Origin: Burkholderiaceae bacterium
GTDB lineage: Bacteria > Pseudomonadota > Gammaproteobacteria > Burkholderiales > Burkholderiaceae_E
DNA length: 64,000 nt
Direction of reading: 5' to 3'
Assembly (NCBI GenBank): GCA_016710525.1
Contig: JADJVQ010000007.1
Location: 62,001-126,000, forward strand
Shown piece by piece: positions 1-9,447 of the stretch. Numbering within the stretch: the stretch's first letter is position 1; the number at the start of each line of letters is the position of its first letter. The notes beneath the pieces are model-generated. The model made no database searches. It had not been told where the DNA came from and saw only the letters and a program-made list of their open reading frames with translations. The translations under genes were made by a program, and so were the position numbers.

Positions 1-1457
1 GTGCCGGCCCCCATGCTCGACGCGGCGCCGCCACCCAGTCCGATGCGCATGCCGGGCCCGCCCAGCTGCACCAGCAGCGAACCCTCGGGCAGATCGTGCT
101 TGCCGACATGGCGGGCGTCGATATCGCCGACACCGCCGGCGATCATGATCGGCTTGTGATAACCGCGCACCCGGCCGCCGACGTTCACCTCGAGCGTGCG
201 GAAATAGCCGAGCAGGCTGGGACGGCCGAACTCGTTGTTGAACGACGCCGCCCCGATCGGACCGTCGATCATGATCGACAGCGGCGAGGCGATCCGCTCG
301 GGAGCGCCATAAGGGGGCGCACCGTCGGCCTGGGGGGCGCGCGGCGCAGTGACATCGCGTGCGGTTTCCCAGGGCTGCTCGAAGCCTGGGATGCGCAGGT
401 TCGAGACCGTGAAGCCGGTCAGGCCGAAGCGAGGCTTGGAGCCGCGCCCGGTCGCGCCCTCGTCGCGGATTTCTCCCCCCGAGCCGGTCGACGCACCCGG
501 AAACGGCGAAATGGCCGTCGGGTGGTTGTGGGTTTCGACCTTCAGCAGGCTGTGCAGCAACACCGGCTGCGCGCGATACAGCCCGTTGGTGTGCTGCTGC
601 CGGGCGTGGAACCGCTGCGCGGGCACGCCCTCGAGCACGGCCGCATTGTCGGAATACGCGACGATCGTGCCGGCGGGATTGGCCGCATGGGTGCTGCGGA
701 TCATGCCGAAGAGGGTCTCGGAACGCTCCTGCCCGTCCATCGACCAGCTGGCGTTGAAAATCTTGTGCCGGCAGTGCTCGGAGTTGGCCTGCGCGAACAT
801 CATCAGTTCGACATCGCTGGGATCGCGCCCGGCACGCCCGAACGCCTCGAACAGATAATCGATCTCATCGTCGGACAGCGCCAGCCCGAGGTTCTGGTTG
901 GCGTCGACGAGCGCGCCACGCCCCTCGGCGGTCATCGGGATGCGCTGCAGGGGCTTGCCCGCGAGCGGGGCGAACAGGACCTGAGGATCGGGCTCCTGCA
1001 GCAGCAGGCTTTCGGTCATGCGATCGTGCAGCAGCGCGCCCACTGCCTGCAGATGCGCCGTATCGAGTGTGCGCGACGTTCCGAGCAGGCCGCTCAGCAG
1101 GCGTCCGCGGGTGTGCAGCCGATATCGGATGCCGCGTTCGATGCGGCGCACGAACGGCATCGCGCAGTTGTGGGCAATGTCGGTCGCCTTGCTGGCCCAG
1201 GGCGACACGGTGCCCAGCCGCGGCACCACCCACAGCAAGGCGCCGTCGCTGGCGGGCACCCCGGACGGCACGTCGAGCAGTGCCCGCAGGCGAGCAGCCT
1301 CGTCGGGACTGAGCGCGCGTTCGGACCAGACCAGGTGGACATGATGGGCATCCAGACCGTTGATCGCGGGTTCGACCGCCTTCAGACGCTCGAGCAGCCG
1401 GTCAAGGCGAAAGGCGGACAGCGCGGGCTGCCCCGGCAGTGAGGAGAACTCGGGCAT
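1..1457 (-). CDS. purL: Phosphoribosylformylglycinamidine synthase, N-terminal part (cut by window edge)
   Basis: FGAM synthase catalyses the glutamine- and ATP-dependent amidation of FGAR in purine synthesis. About 485 N-terminal residues of a family of roughly 1300 are present; the rest lies off the left edge. The translation shows the PurS-like start (PALSAFRLDRLLERL), then the linker motif SPWASKATDIAHNC followed by RRIERG, then VETHNHPTAISPFPGASTG and IRDEGATGRG of the first AIRS-like ATP-binding domain, and FNNEFGRP. The start is the ATG complementary to 1455-1457, giving MPEFSSLPGQPALSAF. A TATAAT box lies about 50 bp upstream. The frame is intact throughout. Identity is near certain. 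Confidence 0.96.
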   Translation of the reverse strand, partial: MPEFSSLPGQPALSAFRLDRLLERLKAVEPAINGLDAHHVHLVWSERALSPDEAARLRALLDVPSGVPASDGALLWVVPRLGTVSPWASKATDIAHNCAMPFVRRIERGIRYRLHTRGRLLSGLLGTSRTLDTAHLQAVGALLHDRMTESLLLQEPDPQVLFAPLAGKPLQRIPMTAEGRGALVDANQNLGLALSDDEIDYLFEAFGRAGRDPSDVELMMFAQANSEHCRHKIFNASWSMDGQERSETLFGMIRSTHAANPAGTIVAYSDNAAVLEGVPAQRFHARQQHTNGLYRAQPVLLHSLLKVETHNHPTAISPFPGASTGSGGEIRDEGATGRGSKPRFGLTGFTVSNLRIPGFEQPWETARDVTAPRAPQADGAPPYGAPERIASPLSIMIDGPIGAASFNNEFGRPSLLGYFRTLEVNVGGRVRGYHKPIMIAGGVGDIDARHVGKHDLPEGSLLVQLGGPGMRIGLGGGAASSMGAG

Positions 1458-1505
1458 CGGAGGCTTCACAAAAACGGGGGGACGCCATCCGGCGTGCGGC
1501 CCCCG

Positions 1506-1534
1506 ATTATAAGTTGTGCCGGCCATGACCCGAA
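1506..1534 (-). promoter_or_regulatory. Putative sigma-70 promoter of purL
   Basis: On the minus strand TTCGGG (1529-1534) and a consensus TATAAT (1506-1511) are 17 bp apart. They sit about 50 bp upstream of the purL start codon. The -10 box is perfect and the -35 box is weak (three of six). No other gene on that strand would use it. Confidence 0.55.
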
Positions 1535-1598
1535 TTCGAGGCGAAAGCGGCCTCAGATCCACCGACGCGATCGGCTTGCGCTGGGCGATCCTTGACTG

Positions 1599-3314
1599 AT
1601 GCGCGCGCAATCGACCCCGTCCGAGCTCCCCCCGCCTGTCGGCCTTCCCGCTCCGACGGCGGAGGCGGCGCCCGCCCCTTCAGACGCGGACGAGATCCAT
1701 CCGCTGGACCGCCTGCTCGCCCAGATGCAGGGCGGCAGCGATTTTCCGGCCCTCTCCCAGGCGATCCAGGAGGTCAGCTGCCTGACCGCCTCCGACCGCG
1801 AAAACATCGGCCGGCTGTCCGGCGCGGTGATGCAGGACTTCGCGTTGTCGCAACGGCTGCTGCGGCTGGCCAATTCGTCGGCCTATCGGCCGGCGGGCCA
1901 GGAACCCGTGAGCACCGTGTCGCGCGCTCTGATGGTGCTGGGCCTGGATACCGTCCGCACGATCGCGGTCTCGCTGCTGCTGTTCGAGAACCTGCGCAGC
2001 GTGCCGCGGGCGACGCCTTTGCGCGACGAATTCGCGCGCTCCACCGTGGCCTGTTCGATCGCCCGGTCGGTGCTCACCCCGGGCACCCGGGTCTGCGAGG
2101 AGGCTGGCCTGGCGGCCATGTTCCATCGCTTGGGGCAGGTGATGGTCCTGCATCACCTGCCCCAGCCGGCGGCCGAGCTGCAGGCCCTTGCGGCGCCGAA
2201 CCAGACCCACGTCCAGGCCGATCGCCATGCCCGCCGCGTGCTGGGCGTGAGCTATGAAGAGCTCGGCCATGCGGTGGCGCAGTCCTGGGGATTCCCCGAT
2301 GTGCTGCTGCAGGGGCTGCGCCGGCTGGACACGCATTCCCCGGCCCCGCGCTGCACCACCTACGAATCCACGGTGCGCGTCGCCGCGGGTTTCGCCGCGG
2401 AGTTGTGCGACCTGATCGCCAGCGGAGCAGCCCACAACAGTCCCGGCTTCGAACAGCTGAGCCGCCGCTATGCCACGAGCCTGGAGTTGAAGGACGGCGC
2501 GCTGCCGGAGCTGCTGATGCTGGCCAGGAAGCGCACCGAACAGCTGGGCCAGGCGATGGGCATGGAGGTGTCGTCGACACCCTTCGGGCGGCAGATGCTC
2601 GATCTCGAGAATCGAAAACCGTCCAAGCCTGCCGACCACGGCGCGCTGCTGACGGCCACGCCGCCTTCGCGAACCGAGCCTGCGGCGCGGGATGCGGGGG
2701 CCCCGGCGCGCACGGGCGCGGCTGCCGCGGTGCCCGTTGCCGCGGCAGCCCCGGCCGCCCCGGCGGCCCGCGCGCTCGAACCGCACGAGATCGACCTTCG
2801 CCGCAATTCGCTGGCCAGCGGGCTGGCCGCACTCTCGGAAAACCTGGCGGGCCGCTTCATTCTGAACGACATCCTGCGGGGGGCCCTGGACACGCTGCAC
2901 GGCTCGCTGCAGTGCCGCCGGGTGCTGTTCGCGATCCGCGATGCCCAGGGCGAGGCGCTGAACGGGCGTTTCGGGGCCGGAGACATCGAAAACGACCGTC
3001 TGCGCCTGTTCCGGATCGTGCTCGAGGACGATGGCGACCTGCTGAGCGCAGCCGCCCGCAAGGGCGCCGACCTGCTGATCTCGGATGCCGGCGCCGGCAA
3101 TGTGGCCGGGCGCCTGCCCGCCTGGCATCGCCAGCATTATTCGGCGGGCAGCTTCCTGCTGCTGCCGGTCATGATCCAGGGCGTCCCCAAGGGCATGATC
3201 TATGCCGACTGCGCCGAAACCGGCGGCCTGCAGATCGAAGACGCGGCGCTCGCCCTGGTGCGGGCGATCCGCAACCAGGTTGTGATGGCCCTGCGTCAGT
3301 CGATCGCGCCGTAG
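1599..3314 (+). CDS. HDOD domain protein with C-terminal GAF-like domain
   Basis: Probable cytoplasmic signalling protein of 571 residues. Residues about 45-250 match the HDOD fold, a degenerate HD-phosphohydrolase relative: FPALSQAIQEVSCLT, then LSQRLLRLANSSAY, then SRALMVLGLDTVRTIAVSL. A linker rich in Ala and Pro (about 345-395) follows, then a GAF-like region (about 400-565) containing RRVLFAIRDAQGE and LLLPVMIQGVPKGMIYADC. HDOD proteins often act in motility, biofilm or stress signalling, but nothing here shows the partner. No catalytic HD pair is visible. The 3' end overlaps the convergent 5-oxoprolinase gene by 19 bp. The ATG at 1599 directly follows a TGA. Confidence 0.85.
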   Translation: MRAQSTPSELPPPVGLPAPTAEAAPAPSDADEIHPLDRLLAQMQGGSDFPALSQAIQEVSCLTASDRENIGRLSGAVMQDFALSQRLLRLANSSAYRPAGQEPVSTVSRALMVLGLDTVRTIAVSLLLFENLRSVPRATPLRDEFARSTVACSIARSVLTPGTRVCEEAGLAAMFHRLGQVMVLHHLPQPAAELQALAAPNQTHVQADRHARRVLGVSYEELGHAVAQSWGFPDVLLQGLRRLDTHSPAPRCTTYESTVRVAAGFAAELCDLIASGAAHNSPGFEQLSRRYATSLELKDGALPELLMLARKRTEQLGQAMGMEVSSTPFGRQMLDLENRKPSKPADHGALLTATPPSRTEPAARDAGAPARTGAAAAVPVAAAAPAAPAARALEPHEIDLRRNSLASGLAALSENLAGRFILNDILRGALDTLHGSLQCRRVLFAIRDAQGEALNGRFGAGDIENDRLRLFRIVLEDDGDLLSAAARKGADLLISDAGAGNVAGRLPAWHRQHYSAGSFLLLPVMIQGVPKGMIYADCAETGGLQIEDAALALVRAIRNQVVMALRQSIAP

Positions 3315-6300
3315 CCGCCGCCCCCCGGCGTCTCGATCACGAAGACGTCACCGGCCTGCAGGTCGGCTCGATCCGCATGAGCGAGCGGCTCGATCCGGCC
3401 ATCGATCCGCTCGACCCAGTTGCGCCCCGGCGCGCCCGGCTGGCCGCCGGCCGCACCGAAGGCAGGATGCACGCGGCCATTGGACAGGATCGACGCGGTC
3501 ATGGGCGCCAGGAAGCGCACTCGGCGCACGCCGCCATCGCCTCCGCGCCAGCGCCCCGCCCCGCCGGTCCCTGCCCGGATCCGATAGCTGTCCAGGCGCA
3601 CCGGAAACCGGGTCTCGAGGATCTCGGGATCGGTGAGCCGGGAGTTGGTCATGTGCGTCTGCACGACCGAGGTCCCGTCGAAGCCGCCGACCAGCCGTCC
3701 GCCGGCATCGAACACGCCGCCCGCGCCCGAGCCGCCCGAGACGGTTTCGTAGTACTGGTGGCGGGCATTGCCGAAGGTGAAGTTGTTGATCGTCGGCTGC
3801 GAGGACGCCATCACGCCCAGCGCGCCATAAAGCGCGTTGGTGATGCAGGTGGAGGTTTCGACGTTGCCGGCCACGACCGCCGCCGGATGCCGCGGATTGA
3901 GCATCGAGCCCTGCGGCACGATGACCCGCAGCGGCTTCAGGCAGCCCTGGTTCATCGGAATCTCATCATCGACCAGCGTGCGAAAAACATAGAGCACCGC
4001 AGCCATCGTGACCGCCTGCGGGGCATTAAAATTGTTCGGCTGCTGCTCGCTGGTGCCGGTGAAGTCGATCAGCGCCTCGCGCAGCGTCCGGTCGACCCGG
4101 ATCGCCACCCGGATCACCGACCCGTTGTCCAGCGGCAATGAAAAATCGCCATCCTTCAGGGCGCTGATCACGCGGCGCACCGACTCTTCGGCGTTGTCCT
4201 GCACATGGCCCATGTAGGCCTGCACCACATCCAGGCCGAAGTGATCGACCATGCGCAGCAGTTCCTCGCGGCCCTTTTCGTTGGCGGCGATCTGGGCGCG
4301 CAGGTCGGCCATGTTCTGGTCGATGTTGCGCGCCGGGTGGCGTGCGCCGGCCAGCAGTTCGCGCAGCGGCGCCTCCTGCAGCCGGGCGTCGCGCACCAGC
4401 GCGAAGTTGGTGATCAGCACGCCTTCGTCGTCGATCTCGCGGCTGTCCGGCGGCATCGAGCCCGGCGTGATGCCGCCGATGTCGGCATGGTGGCCGCGCG
4501 AACCGACGTAGAACAGGATGTCGCGCCCGGCGGCGTCGAACACCGGCGTGATCACCGTCACATCGGGCAGATGGGTGCCCCCGGCATAGGGATCGTTCAA
4601 GACATACACATCACCCGGCGCCAGGTCGGGATTGGCCCGGATCACCGCCTGCACGCTGGCGCCCATCGATCCCAGGTGAACCGGCATGTGCGGCGCGTTG
4701 GCCACCAGGTTGCCCTGCGCATCGAACACCGCGCACGAAAAATCGAGCCGTTCCTTGATGTTCACCGAATGGGCGGTGTTCTGCAGCCGGTAGCCCATCT
4801 GCTCGGCGATCGACATGAACAGGTTGTTGAAGATCTCGAGCATCACCGGATCGGCCCGGGTGCCGATCGCATGCCGGGTCGCGCGCGCGACGACGCGGCT
4901 GAGCACGAGATCGCGACGGTCGGTCATCCGGGCCTGCCAGCCCGCTTCGACGATCGTGGTGGCATTGGTTTCGGCGATGATCGCGGGTCCGTCGATCCGG
5001 TCCCCTGCGCACAGACCCGTGCGTTCGAACAGCGGCGTGTCGTGCCAGGCGCCGTCGCTGAACAGCCGCACGCGATCGGATTCGCGAGGCGGGCCGCTGC
5101 GCCGGGGTTCGGCCTCGACCATCGTCTCGGCCGGCCCGCCGGCGCCGAGCGCCTCGACCACGGCCGATTCGATGATCAGCGCACGGCCCTCGAGCAGAAA
5201 CGCGAAGCGCTGCCGGTAGGCGGCTTCGAATTCGGCGCGCATCGCGCCGATGGCCTGCGCAGCGTCCATCGTCGATCCGTCGACATGGCGCACCGGCAGA
5301 GCCGTATCGGTGCCGTCATAGCGCAGCAGCAGCTGCGCCGACACGACGAGCGACTCGGCCGGTTCTCCCTGGGCCAGCAGTTCGCTGCGCGCGGCATCGG
5401 CGAGGCCGGCCAGCAGGCGCGAGCCTTCGGCAAGGCCATCCTCGTCCAGCGGCAGCTCGACCGACTGCTCCTTCATGACCATCTGCTGGGCCAGCCCCAT
5501 GCCATAGGCCGACAGCACTCCGGCCAGCGGATGCGACAGCACCCGCGGCATCGCCAGCGCATCGGCGACACCGCAGGCATGCTGGCCGCCGGCCCCGCCG
5601 AAGGTGGTCAGCGTGTACTCGGTGACGTCATAGCCGCGCTGCACCGAGATCCGCTTGATCGCATTGGCCATGTTGGCGACCGCGATGTCGACGAAACCCT
5701 GGGCCAGGGCCTCGGGACTCATCTCCCGACCGCTGGCCTGCGACACGGTGGCGGCCAGCTCGGCGAAGCGCCGGCGCACGACTTCGGCGTCGAGCGGCTC
5801 ATCGGCGCCGGGCCCGAATACGCGCGGAAAATGCGCCGGCTGGATCCGGCCCAGCATCACGTTGGCATCGGTGACGGTCAGCGGCCCGCCGCGCCGATAG
5901 CATGCCGGCCCCGGATGTGCACCGGCCGAGTCCGGCCCGACCCGCAGCCGGGTGCCGTCGAAATGCAGAATCGAACCGCCGCCGGCGGCCACGGTGTGGA
6001 TGCTCATCATCGGCGCCCGCATGCGGACACCGGCCACCAGCGTGTCGAAGGCCCGCTCGAACTCGCCCGCGAAGTGCGACACATCGGTCGACGTGCCGCC
6101 CATGTCGAAGCCGATCACGCGGTCGAATCCGGCTGCCTGGCTCACCCGCGCCATGCCGACGATCCCGCCGGCCGGTCCCGACAGGATCGAATCCTTGCCC
6201 TGGAAGGTGCGCGCATCGGTCAGCCCGCCATTGGACTGCATGAACTGCAGGCGCACCCCGTGCATGGCCCGGGCCACCTGCCCGACGTAGCGGCGAAGCA

Positions 6301-6952
6301 CCGGCGACAGGTAGGCATCGACCACGGTGGTATCGCCGCGAGAGACGAACTTGATCAGCGGCGAGACCTGGTGCGACACCGAAACCTGGGTGAAGCCGAT
6401 CTCGCGGGCCAGCGCTGCCAGCGCGCGTTCGTGGGCCGCGTACTTGTAGCCGTGCATCAGCAGGATCGCCACCGCCCTCAGGCCGGCGTCGAAGGCGCGC
6501 TGAAGACCGGCGCGTGCCGCGCCCAGGTCCAGGGGCGTGATCACCTCGCCATCGGCGGCCAGCCGTTCGTCGACCTCGAGCACCTCGCGATACAGCAGTT
6601 CGGGCAGCTCGATCCGCCGGTCGAACAGGCGCGGCCGATTCTGGTAGGCGATGCGCAGCGCGTCGCCGAAGCCGCGGGTGATCGCGAGCAGCAGCGGTTC
6701 GCCCTTGCGCTCGAGCAGCGCATTGGTCGCCACCGTGGTGCCCATCTTGACCACCTCGACCAGCGCCGGTGTGATCGGCACGTCGGCGTCCAGCCCGAGG
6801 AGCCGGCGGATGCCCTCGACCGCCGCATCCGGATAGTGCTCGGGGTCTTCCGAGAGCAGCTTGGCGGTGACGAGGCGGCCATCGGGGCGTCGCCCGATGA
6901 CATCGGTGAACGTGCCGCCACGGTCGATCCAGAACTGCCAGGGCTTGCTCAT
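3296..6952 (-). CDS. 5-oxoprolinase (ATP-hydrolysing), fused HyuA-HyuB type
   Basis: Opens 5-oxo-L-proline to L-glutamate at the cost of ATP; cytoplasmic, 1218 residues. The N-terminal half is hydantoinase-A/oxoprolinase: IDRGGTFTDVIGR at the start, KLLSEDP, MGTTVATNALLERKGE, and the nucleotide-binding GFDMGGTSTDVS. The second half, from about residue 690 (MLEIFNNLFMSIAEQMG), is hydantoinase-B, with YVLNDPYAGGTHLPDVT and a glycine-rich end. The single-chain architecture and the early motifs resemble eukaryotic OPLAH more than split HyuA/HyuB pairs. The start (MSKPWQFWIDRGGTF) overlaps the upstream racemase-family gene by ATGA, so the two are probably translationally coupled. Activity on hydantoin or N-methylhydantoin cannot be excluded. 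Confidence 0.86.
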   Translation of the reverse strand: MSKPWQFWIDRGGTFTDVIGRRPDGRLVTAKLLSEDPEHYPDAAVEGIRRLLGLDADVPITPALVEVVKMGTTVATNALLERKGEPLLLAITRGFGDALRIAYQNRPRLFDRRIELPELLYREVLEVDERLAADGEVITPLDLGAARAGLQRAFDAGLRAVAILLMHGYKYAAHERALAALAREIGFTQVSVSHQVSPLIKFVSRGDTTVVDAYLSPVLRRYVGQVARAMHGVRLQFMQSNGGLTDARTFQGKDSILSGPAGGIVGMARVSQAAGFDRVIGFDMGGTSTDVSHFAGEFERAFDTLVAGVRMRAPMMSIHTVAAGGGSILHFDGTRLRVGPDSAGAHPGPACYRRGGPLTVTDANVMLGRIQPAHFPRVFGPGADEPLDAEVVRRRFAELAATVSQASGREMSPEALAQGFVDIAVANMANAIKRISVQRGYDVTEYTLTTFGGAGGQHACGVADALAMPRVLSHPLAGVLSAYGMGLAQQMVMKEQSVELPLDEDGLAEGSRLLAGLADAARSELLAQGEPAESLVVSAQLLLRYDGTDTALPVRHVDGSTMDAAQAIGAMRAEFEAAYRQRFAFLLEGRALIIESAVVEALGAGGPAETMVEAEPRRSGPPRESDRVRLFSDGAWHDTPLFERTGLCAGDRIDGPAIIAETNATTIVEAGWQARMTDRRDLVLSRVVARATRHAIGTRADPVMLEIFNNLFMSIAEQMGYRLQNTAHSVNIKERLDFSCAVFDAQGNLVANAPHMPVHLGSMGASVQAVIRANPDLAPGDVYVLNDPYAGGTHLPDVTVITPVFDAAGRDILFYVGSRGHHADIGGITPGSMPPDSREIDDEGVLITNFALVRDARLQEAPLRELLAGARHPARNIDQNMADLRAQIAANEKGREELLRMVDHFGLDVVQAYMGHVQDNAEESVRRVISALKDGDFSLPLDNGSVIRVAIRVDRTLREALIDFTGTSEQQPNNFNAPQAVTMAAVLYVFRTLVDDEIPMNQGCLKPLRVIVPQGSMLNPRHPAAVVAGNVETSTCITNALYGALGVMASSQPTINNFTFGNARHQYYETVSGGSGAGGVFDAGGRLVGGFDGTSVVQTHMTNSRLTDPEILETRFPVRLDSYRIRAGTGGAGRWRGGDGGVRRVRFLAPMTASILSNGRVHPAFGAAGGQPGAPGRNWVERIDGRIEPLAHADRADLQAGDVFVIETPGGGGYGAID

Positions 6953-7764
6953 GGGAAATCTCGGGTTGAAGTCGGGGCCGGGATGGGGGGCGGCGTCGCA
7001 GCCGCCGGCAGACTGCCCGCCGCGAGGCCCTGCCAGAACCAGTTCAGCAGCGTGGTGATGTCGAACACGGGGCAGCCCAGCTCGGCCGCCAGCCGATGCC
7101 GCCAGGGCGGCAGATTGGTGCACTCGAGCACGATCGCGCCCACCTCCGGGTGCCGGCGCACCAGCGAGCGGCCTGCGAGGACCAGTTCGTCGCCGAAGCC
7201 GGACTCGATGGCCACTGCCTCCTGATCCACCTCGGCGGCCTCCGGCATCTGCTCCAGCAGCACCAGGCGCTCGAAGCGCCCGCCGGGCGGCATGCCCGCA
7301 ACCGGCGTGTCGGGCGGTGCCCCGGCGCTTTGCAGCAGCGCGGGCGACAGCGCCGATGCGCGGGCGGTGATCACCCCGCTGCGCCGACCCGCTGGCAACA
7401 GGGCATCGACCCAGGGCACCTGCAGCAGGCTGGAGATCGCCACCGGCACGGCCAGCGCATCGGCCAGCTGGCGCTGAAACGGCGCGAGAAACCCGCAGGA
7501 AGTGGAAATGCCGACCGCACCGCGCGCGATCAGCTCGCGGCCGGCGGCCACGAAGGGCTCGAGCAGCTCGGGGTCGGGATCGCTGCGCACGACTCGCGAC
7601 ACCCGGGCGCCCGGCACGACCTGGCGCAGCACGGGAAATCCGAAGGTCCGAGGATGGCCGACATCGCCGGGCGCGCGCTCGAAGCGCGTGTCGAGCATCA
7701 GCAGCCCGAGGGCGGGCCCGCAGTGCGCGGGATCGCGGTTCGGGGCGTGGGGGTGGGGGTCCAT
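6949..7764 (-). CDS. Aspartate/glutamate/hydantoin racemase family protein
   Basis: A 271-residue protein resembling the Asp/Glu/hydantoin racemase superfamily. It has two cysteines in the usual places for the two-base mechanism: the first in GISTSCGF near residue 88, the second in VLECTNLPPW near residue 210. The start is the ATG at 7764 (MDPHPHAPNRD); a start further in is possible. It is the first gene of a two-gene minus-strand unit and overlaps the 5-oxoprolinase start by 4 bp. Context suggests it interconverts amino-acid or cyclic-amide enantiomers feeding the oxoprolinase, but the substrate is inferred. A short inverted repeat GCAAG-CTT-CTTGC (7793-7805) lies just upstream and might be an operator. 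Confidence 0.7.
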   Translation of the reverse strand: MDPHPHAPNRDPAHCGPALGLLMLDTRFERAPGDVGHPRTFGFPVLRQVVPGARVSRVVRSDPDPELLEPFVAAGRELIARGAVGISTSCGFLAPFQRQLADALAVPVAISSLLQVPWVDALLPAGRRSGVITARASALSPALLQSAGAPPDTPVAGMPPGGRFERLVLLEQMPEAAEVDQEAVAIESGFGDELVLAGRSLVRRHPEVGAIVLECTNLPPWRHRLAAELGCPVFDITTLLNWFWQGLAAGSLPAAATPPPIPAPTSTRDFP

Positions 7765-7792
7765 CGGATCGCTTCCGGGGTTTGCCAGGACG

Positions 7793-7805
7793 GCAAGCTT
7801 CTTGC
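7793..7805. repeat. Short inverted repeat in divergent promoter region
   Basis: GCAAG and CTTGC are separated by 3 bp, about 30 bp upstream of the racemase-family start and 130 bp upstream of the TRAP operon. It could be an operator for the divergent pair; five-base arms are short enough to arise by chance. Confidence 0.25.
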
Positions 7806-7937
7806 TTGATTGGGTGATGCGGGGCGGACGAAGATACAACAACCGGGCGGGCACGGCGAGGCATCCTCTAAACTGTCCGGCTTTGCGTTGCGTCCCTTCC
7901 CTGACGTTTGTTCCAACCCCGGCCACCGGAGTCATCG

Positions 7938-8906
7938 ATGAAACTGATTCATACCCTGTTCGCAGCGGCCGCGCTGTCGCTTGGCACAGCCGCTGCCGCC
8001 CAGACCACCTGGAATCTGGCCTCGGCCTATGCGCCGGGCAATTTCCACACCGAAAACCTGGTGCAGTTCGCCGCCGATGTCGACAAGGCCAGCGGCGGCA
8101 AACTGAAAATCACCGTGCACTCCAACGCGTCGCTGTTCAAGGCGCCGGAGATCAAGCGCGCGGTTCAGGGCGGCCAGGCGCAGGCCGGCGAGATCCTGCT
8201 GGTCAACTTCGAGAACGAATGGCCGATTTTCGGCGTCGATGGCCTGCCCTTCCTGGCCGACAGCTACGACGAGGCCCTGAAGCTGTACAAGCTCCAAAAG
8301 CCGGTCCTGGACAAGAAGCTGGCCGAGCAGGGGATGATGGCGATCTTCACGGTGCCCTGGCCGCCCCAGGGCATCTACAGCAAGAAGACGCTGAACTCGG
8401 TCGCCGACATGAAGGGGCTGAAGTGGCGAGCCTACAGCCCGGCCACCGCCAAGCTGGCTGAACTGGTCAATGCGCAACCGGTCACCATCCAGGCCGCCGA
8501 GCTGTCGCAGGCGCTGGCCACCGGTGTGATCGACTCGTACATGTCGTCGGGTTCAACCGGCTTCGACAGCAAGACCTACGAACATGTGAAGAACTGGTAC
8601 GACACCCAGGCCTGGCTGCCCAAGAACGCCGTGCTGGTGAACCGCGCCGCGTTCAACGCGCTGGACAAGCCGACCCAGGACGCGCTGCTGAAGGCGGCGG
8701 CCGATGCCGAGACGCGCGGCTGGAAGGTCTCGATGGAAAAGAACGGCTGGTACCTGGACCAGTTGAAGGCGCGTGGCATGAACATCATCAAGCCGAACCC
8801 CCAGTTCGCCGCCGAACTGAAGAAGATCGGCGACGTCATGGTGGCCGACTGGCTGAAGAAGGCCGGGCCTGAAGGCCAGGCCATCGTCGACGCCTACCGC
8901 AAGTAA
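7938..8906 (+). CDS. TRAP transporter substrate-binding protein (DctP family)
   Basis: Periplasmic solute receptor for a tripartite ATP-independent transporter. The first 20 or so residues are a Sec signal peptide (MKLIHTLFAAAALSLGTAAAAQ). The mature part has typical DctP elements: WNLASAYAPGNFHTENL, then LFKAPEIKRAVQGGQAQAGE, then GLKWRAYSPATAKLAELVNAQP, then ELSQALATGVIDSYMSS. The length of 322 residues is normal. The start at 7938 follows a GGAG, so signal peptide and ribosome site agree; ten in-frame codons upstream (7908) would spoil the signal. It is followed by both membrane subunits. The substrate is unknown; neighbours suggest an amino acid or a cyclic or N-acyl amino-acid derivative. 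Confidence 0.9.
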   Translation: MKLIHTLFAAAALSLGTAAAAQTTWNLASAYAPGNFHTENLVQFAADVDKASGGKLKITVHSNASLFKAPEIKRAVQGGQAQAGEILLVNFENEWPIFGVDGLPFLADSYDEALKLYKLQKPVLDKKLAEQGMMAIFTVPWPPQGIYSKKTLNSVADMKGLKWRAYSPATAKLAELVNAQPVTIQAAELSQALATGVIDSYMSSGSTGFDSKTYEHVKNWYDTQAWLPKNAVLVNRAAFNALDKPTQDALLKAAADAETRGWKVSMEKNGWYLDQLKARGMNIIKPNPQFAAELKKIGDVMVADWLKKAGPEGQAIVDAYRK

Positions 8907-8913
8907 GCGCCGC

Positions 8914-9447
8914 ATGCGCCCGCTGCTCACCCGAGTCATCGATGCCGCGGGCGCGCTCGCCGGCGCGTTCGTCTTTGCGATCTTTTTCGTGATGCTGGCC
9001 GCCACTGTCATGCGCACCCTGGGGATGCGCACCGGTGGAACCGACGACGTCGTCTCCTGGATGACCGCGGCGGCCGCGTTCTTCGGTCTGGCCCATACCT
9101 TTCGCCATGGCGACTTCGTGCGCGTGACGCTGCTGCTCGAGAGTCTGGGGCCGCGATGGCGCCATGTGTTCGAACTGCTGTCGCTGGCCATCGCCACGCT
9201 GTTCACTGGCTACGTCGCCTGGTCGGTCACGCTGTATGTGCTGGACAGCCGCACCTTCGGCGACATGGCCGGCGGCCTGGTCGTCATCCCGATCTGGATC
9301 CCGCAGTCCAGCCTGGCGATCGGCAGCTTCCTGCTGTTCGTCGCGGTGGCCGATCAGTTCGTCCACGTGGCGCGCGGCAACCGGCCCGACTACGTGGTGG
9401 CCGTCGAAGAGCGCCACGCCCGCGGCGATTTCAGCGAGGACGTATGA
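8914..9447 (+). CDS. TRAP transporter small permease (DctQ family)
   Basis: Inner-membrane small subunit, 177 residues with four hydrophobic segments by eye (about 10-35, 45-65, 85-110, 130-155). DctQ proteins pair with the large DctM subunit and the binding protein. It starts 7 bp after the binding-protein stop and overlaps the large permease start by ATGA, so all three components should be co-translated. Confidence 0.88.
   Translation: MRPLLTRVIDAAGALAGAFVFAIFFVMLAATVMRTLGMRTGGTDDVVSWMTAAAAFFGLAHTFRHGDFVRVTLLLESLGPRWRHVFELLSLAIATLFTGYVAWSVTLYVLDSRTFGDMAGGLVVIPIWIPQSSLAIGSFLLFVAVADQFVHVARGNRPDYVVAVEERHARGDFSEDV

Noticed and set aside
4205..7225. A very long plus-strand open frame (about 1000 codons) opposite the 5-oxoprolinase gene
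   Set aside because: Translation is rich in Arg, His, Gln and Gly with no family motif; it mirrors codon bias of the minus-strand gene, which has full oxoprolinase signatures.
7860..7937. Sigma-70 promoter for the TRAP operon around TCTAAACT (7869)
   Set aside because: A -10-like TAAACT is visible but no -35 at proper spacing.
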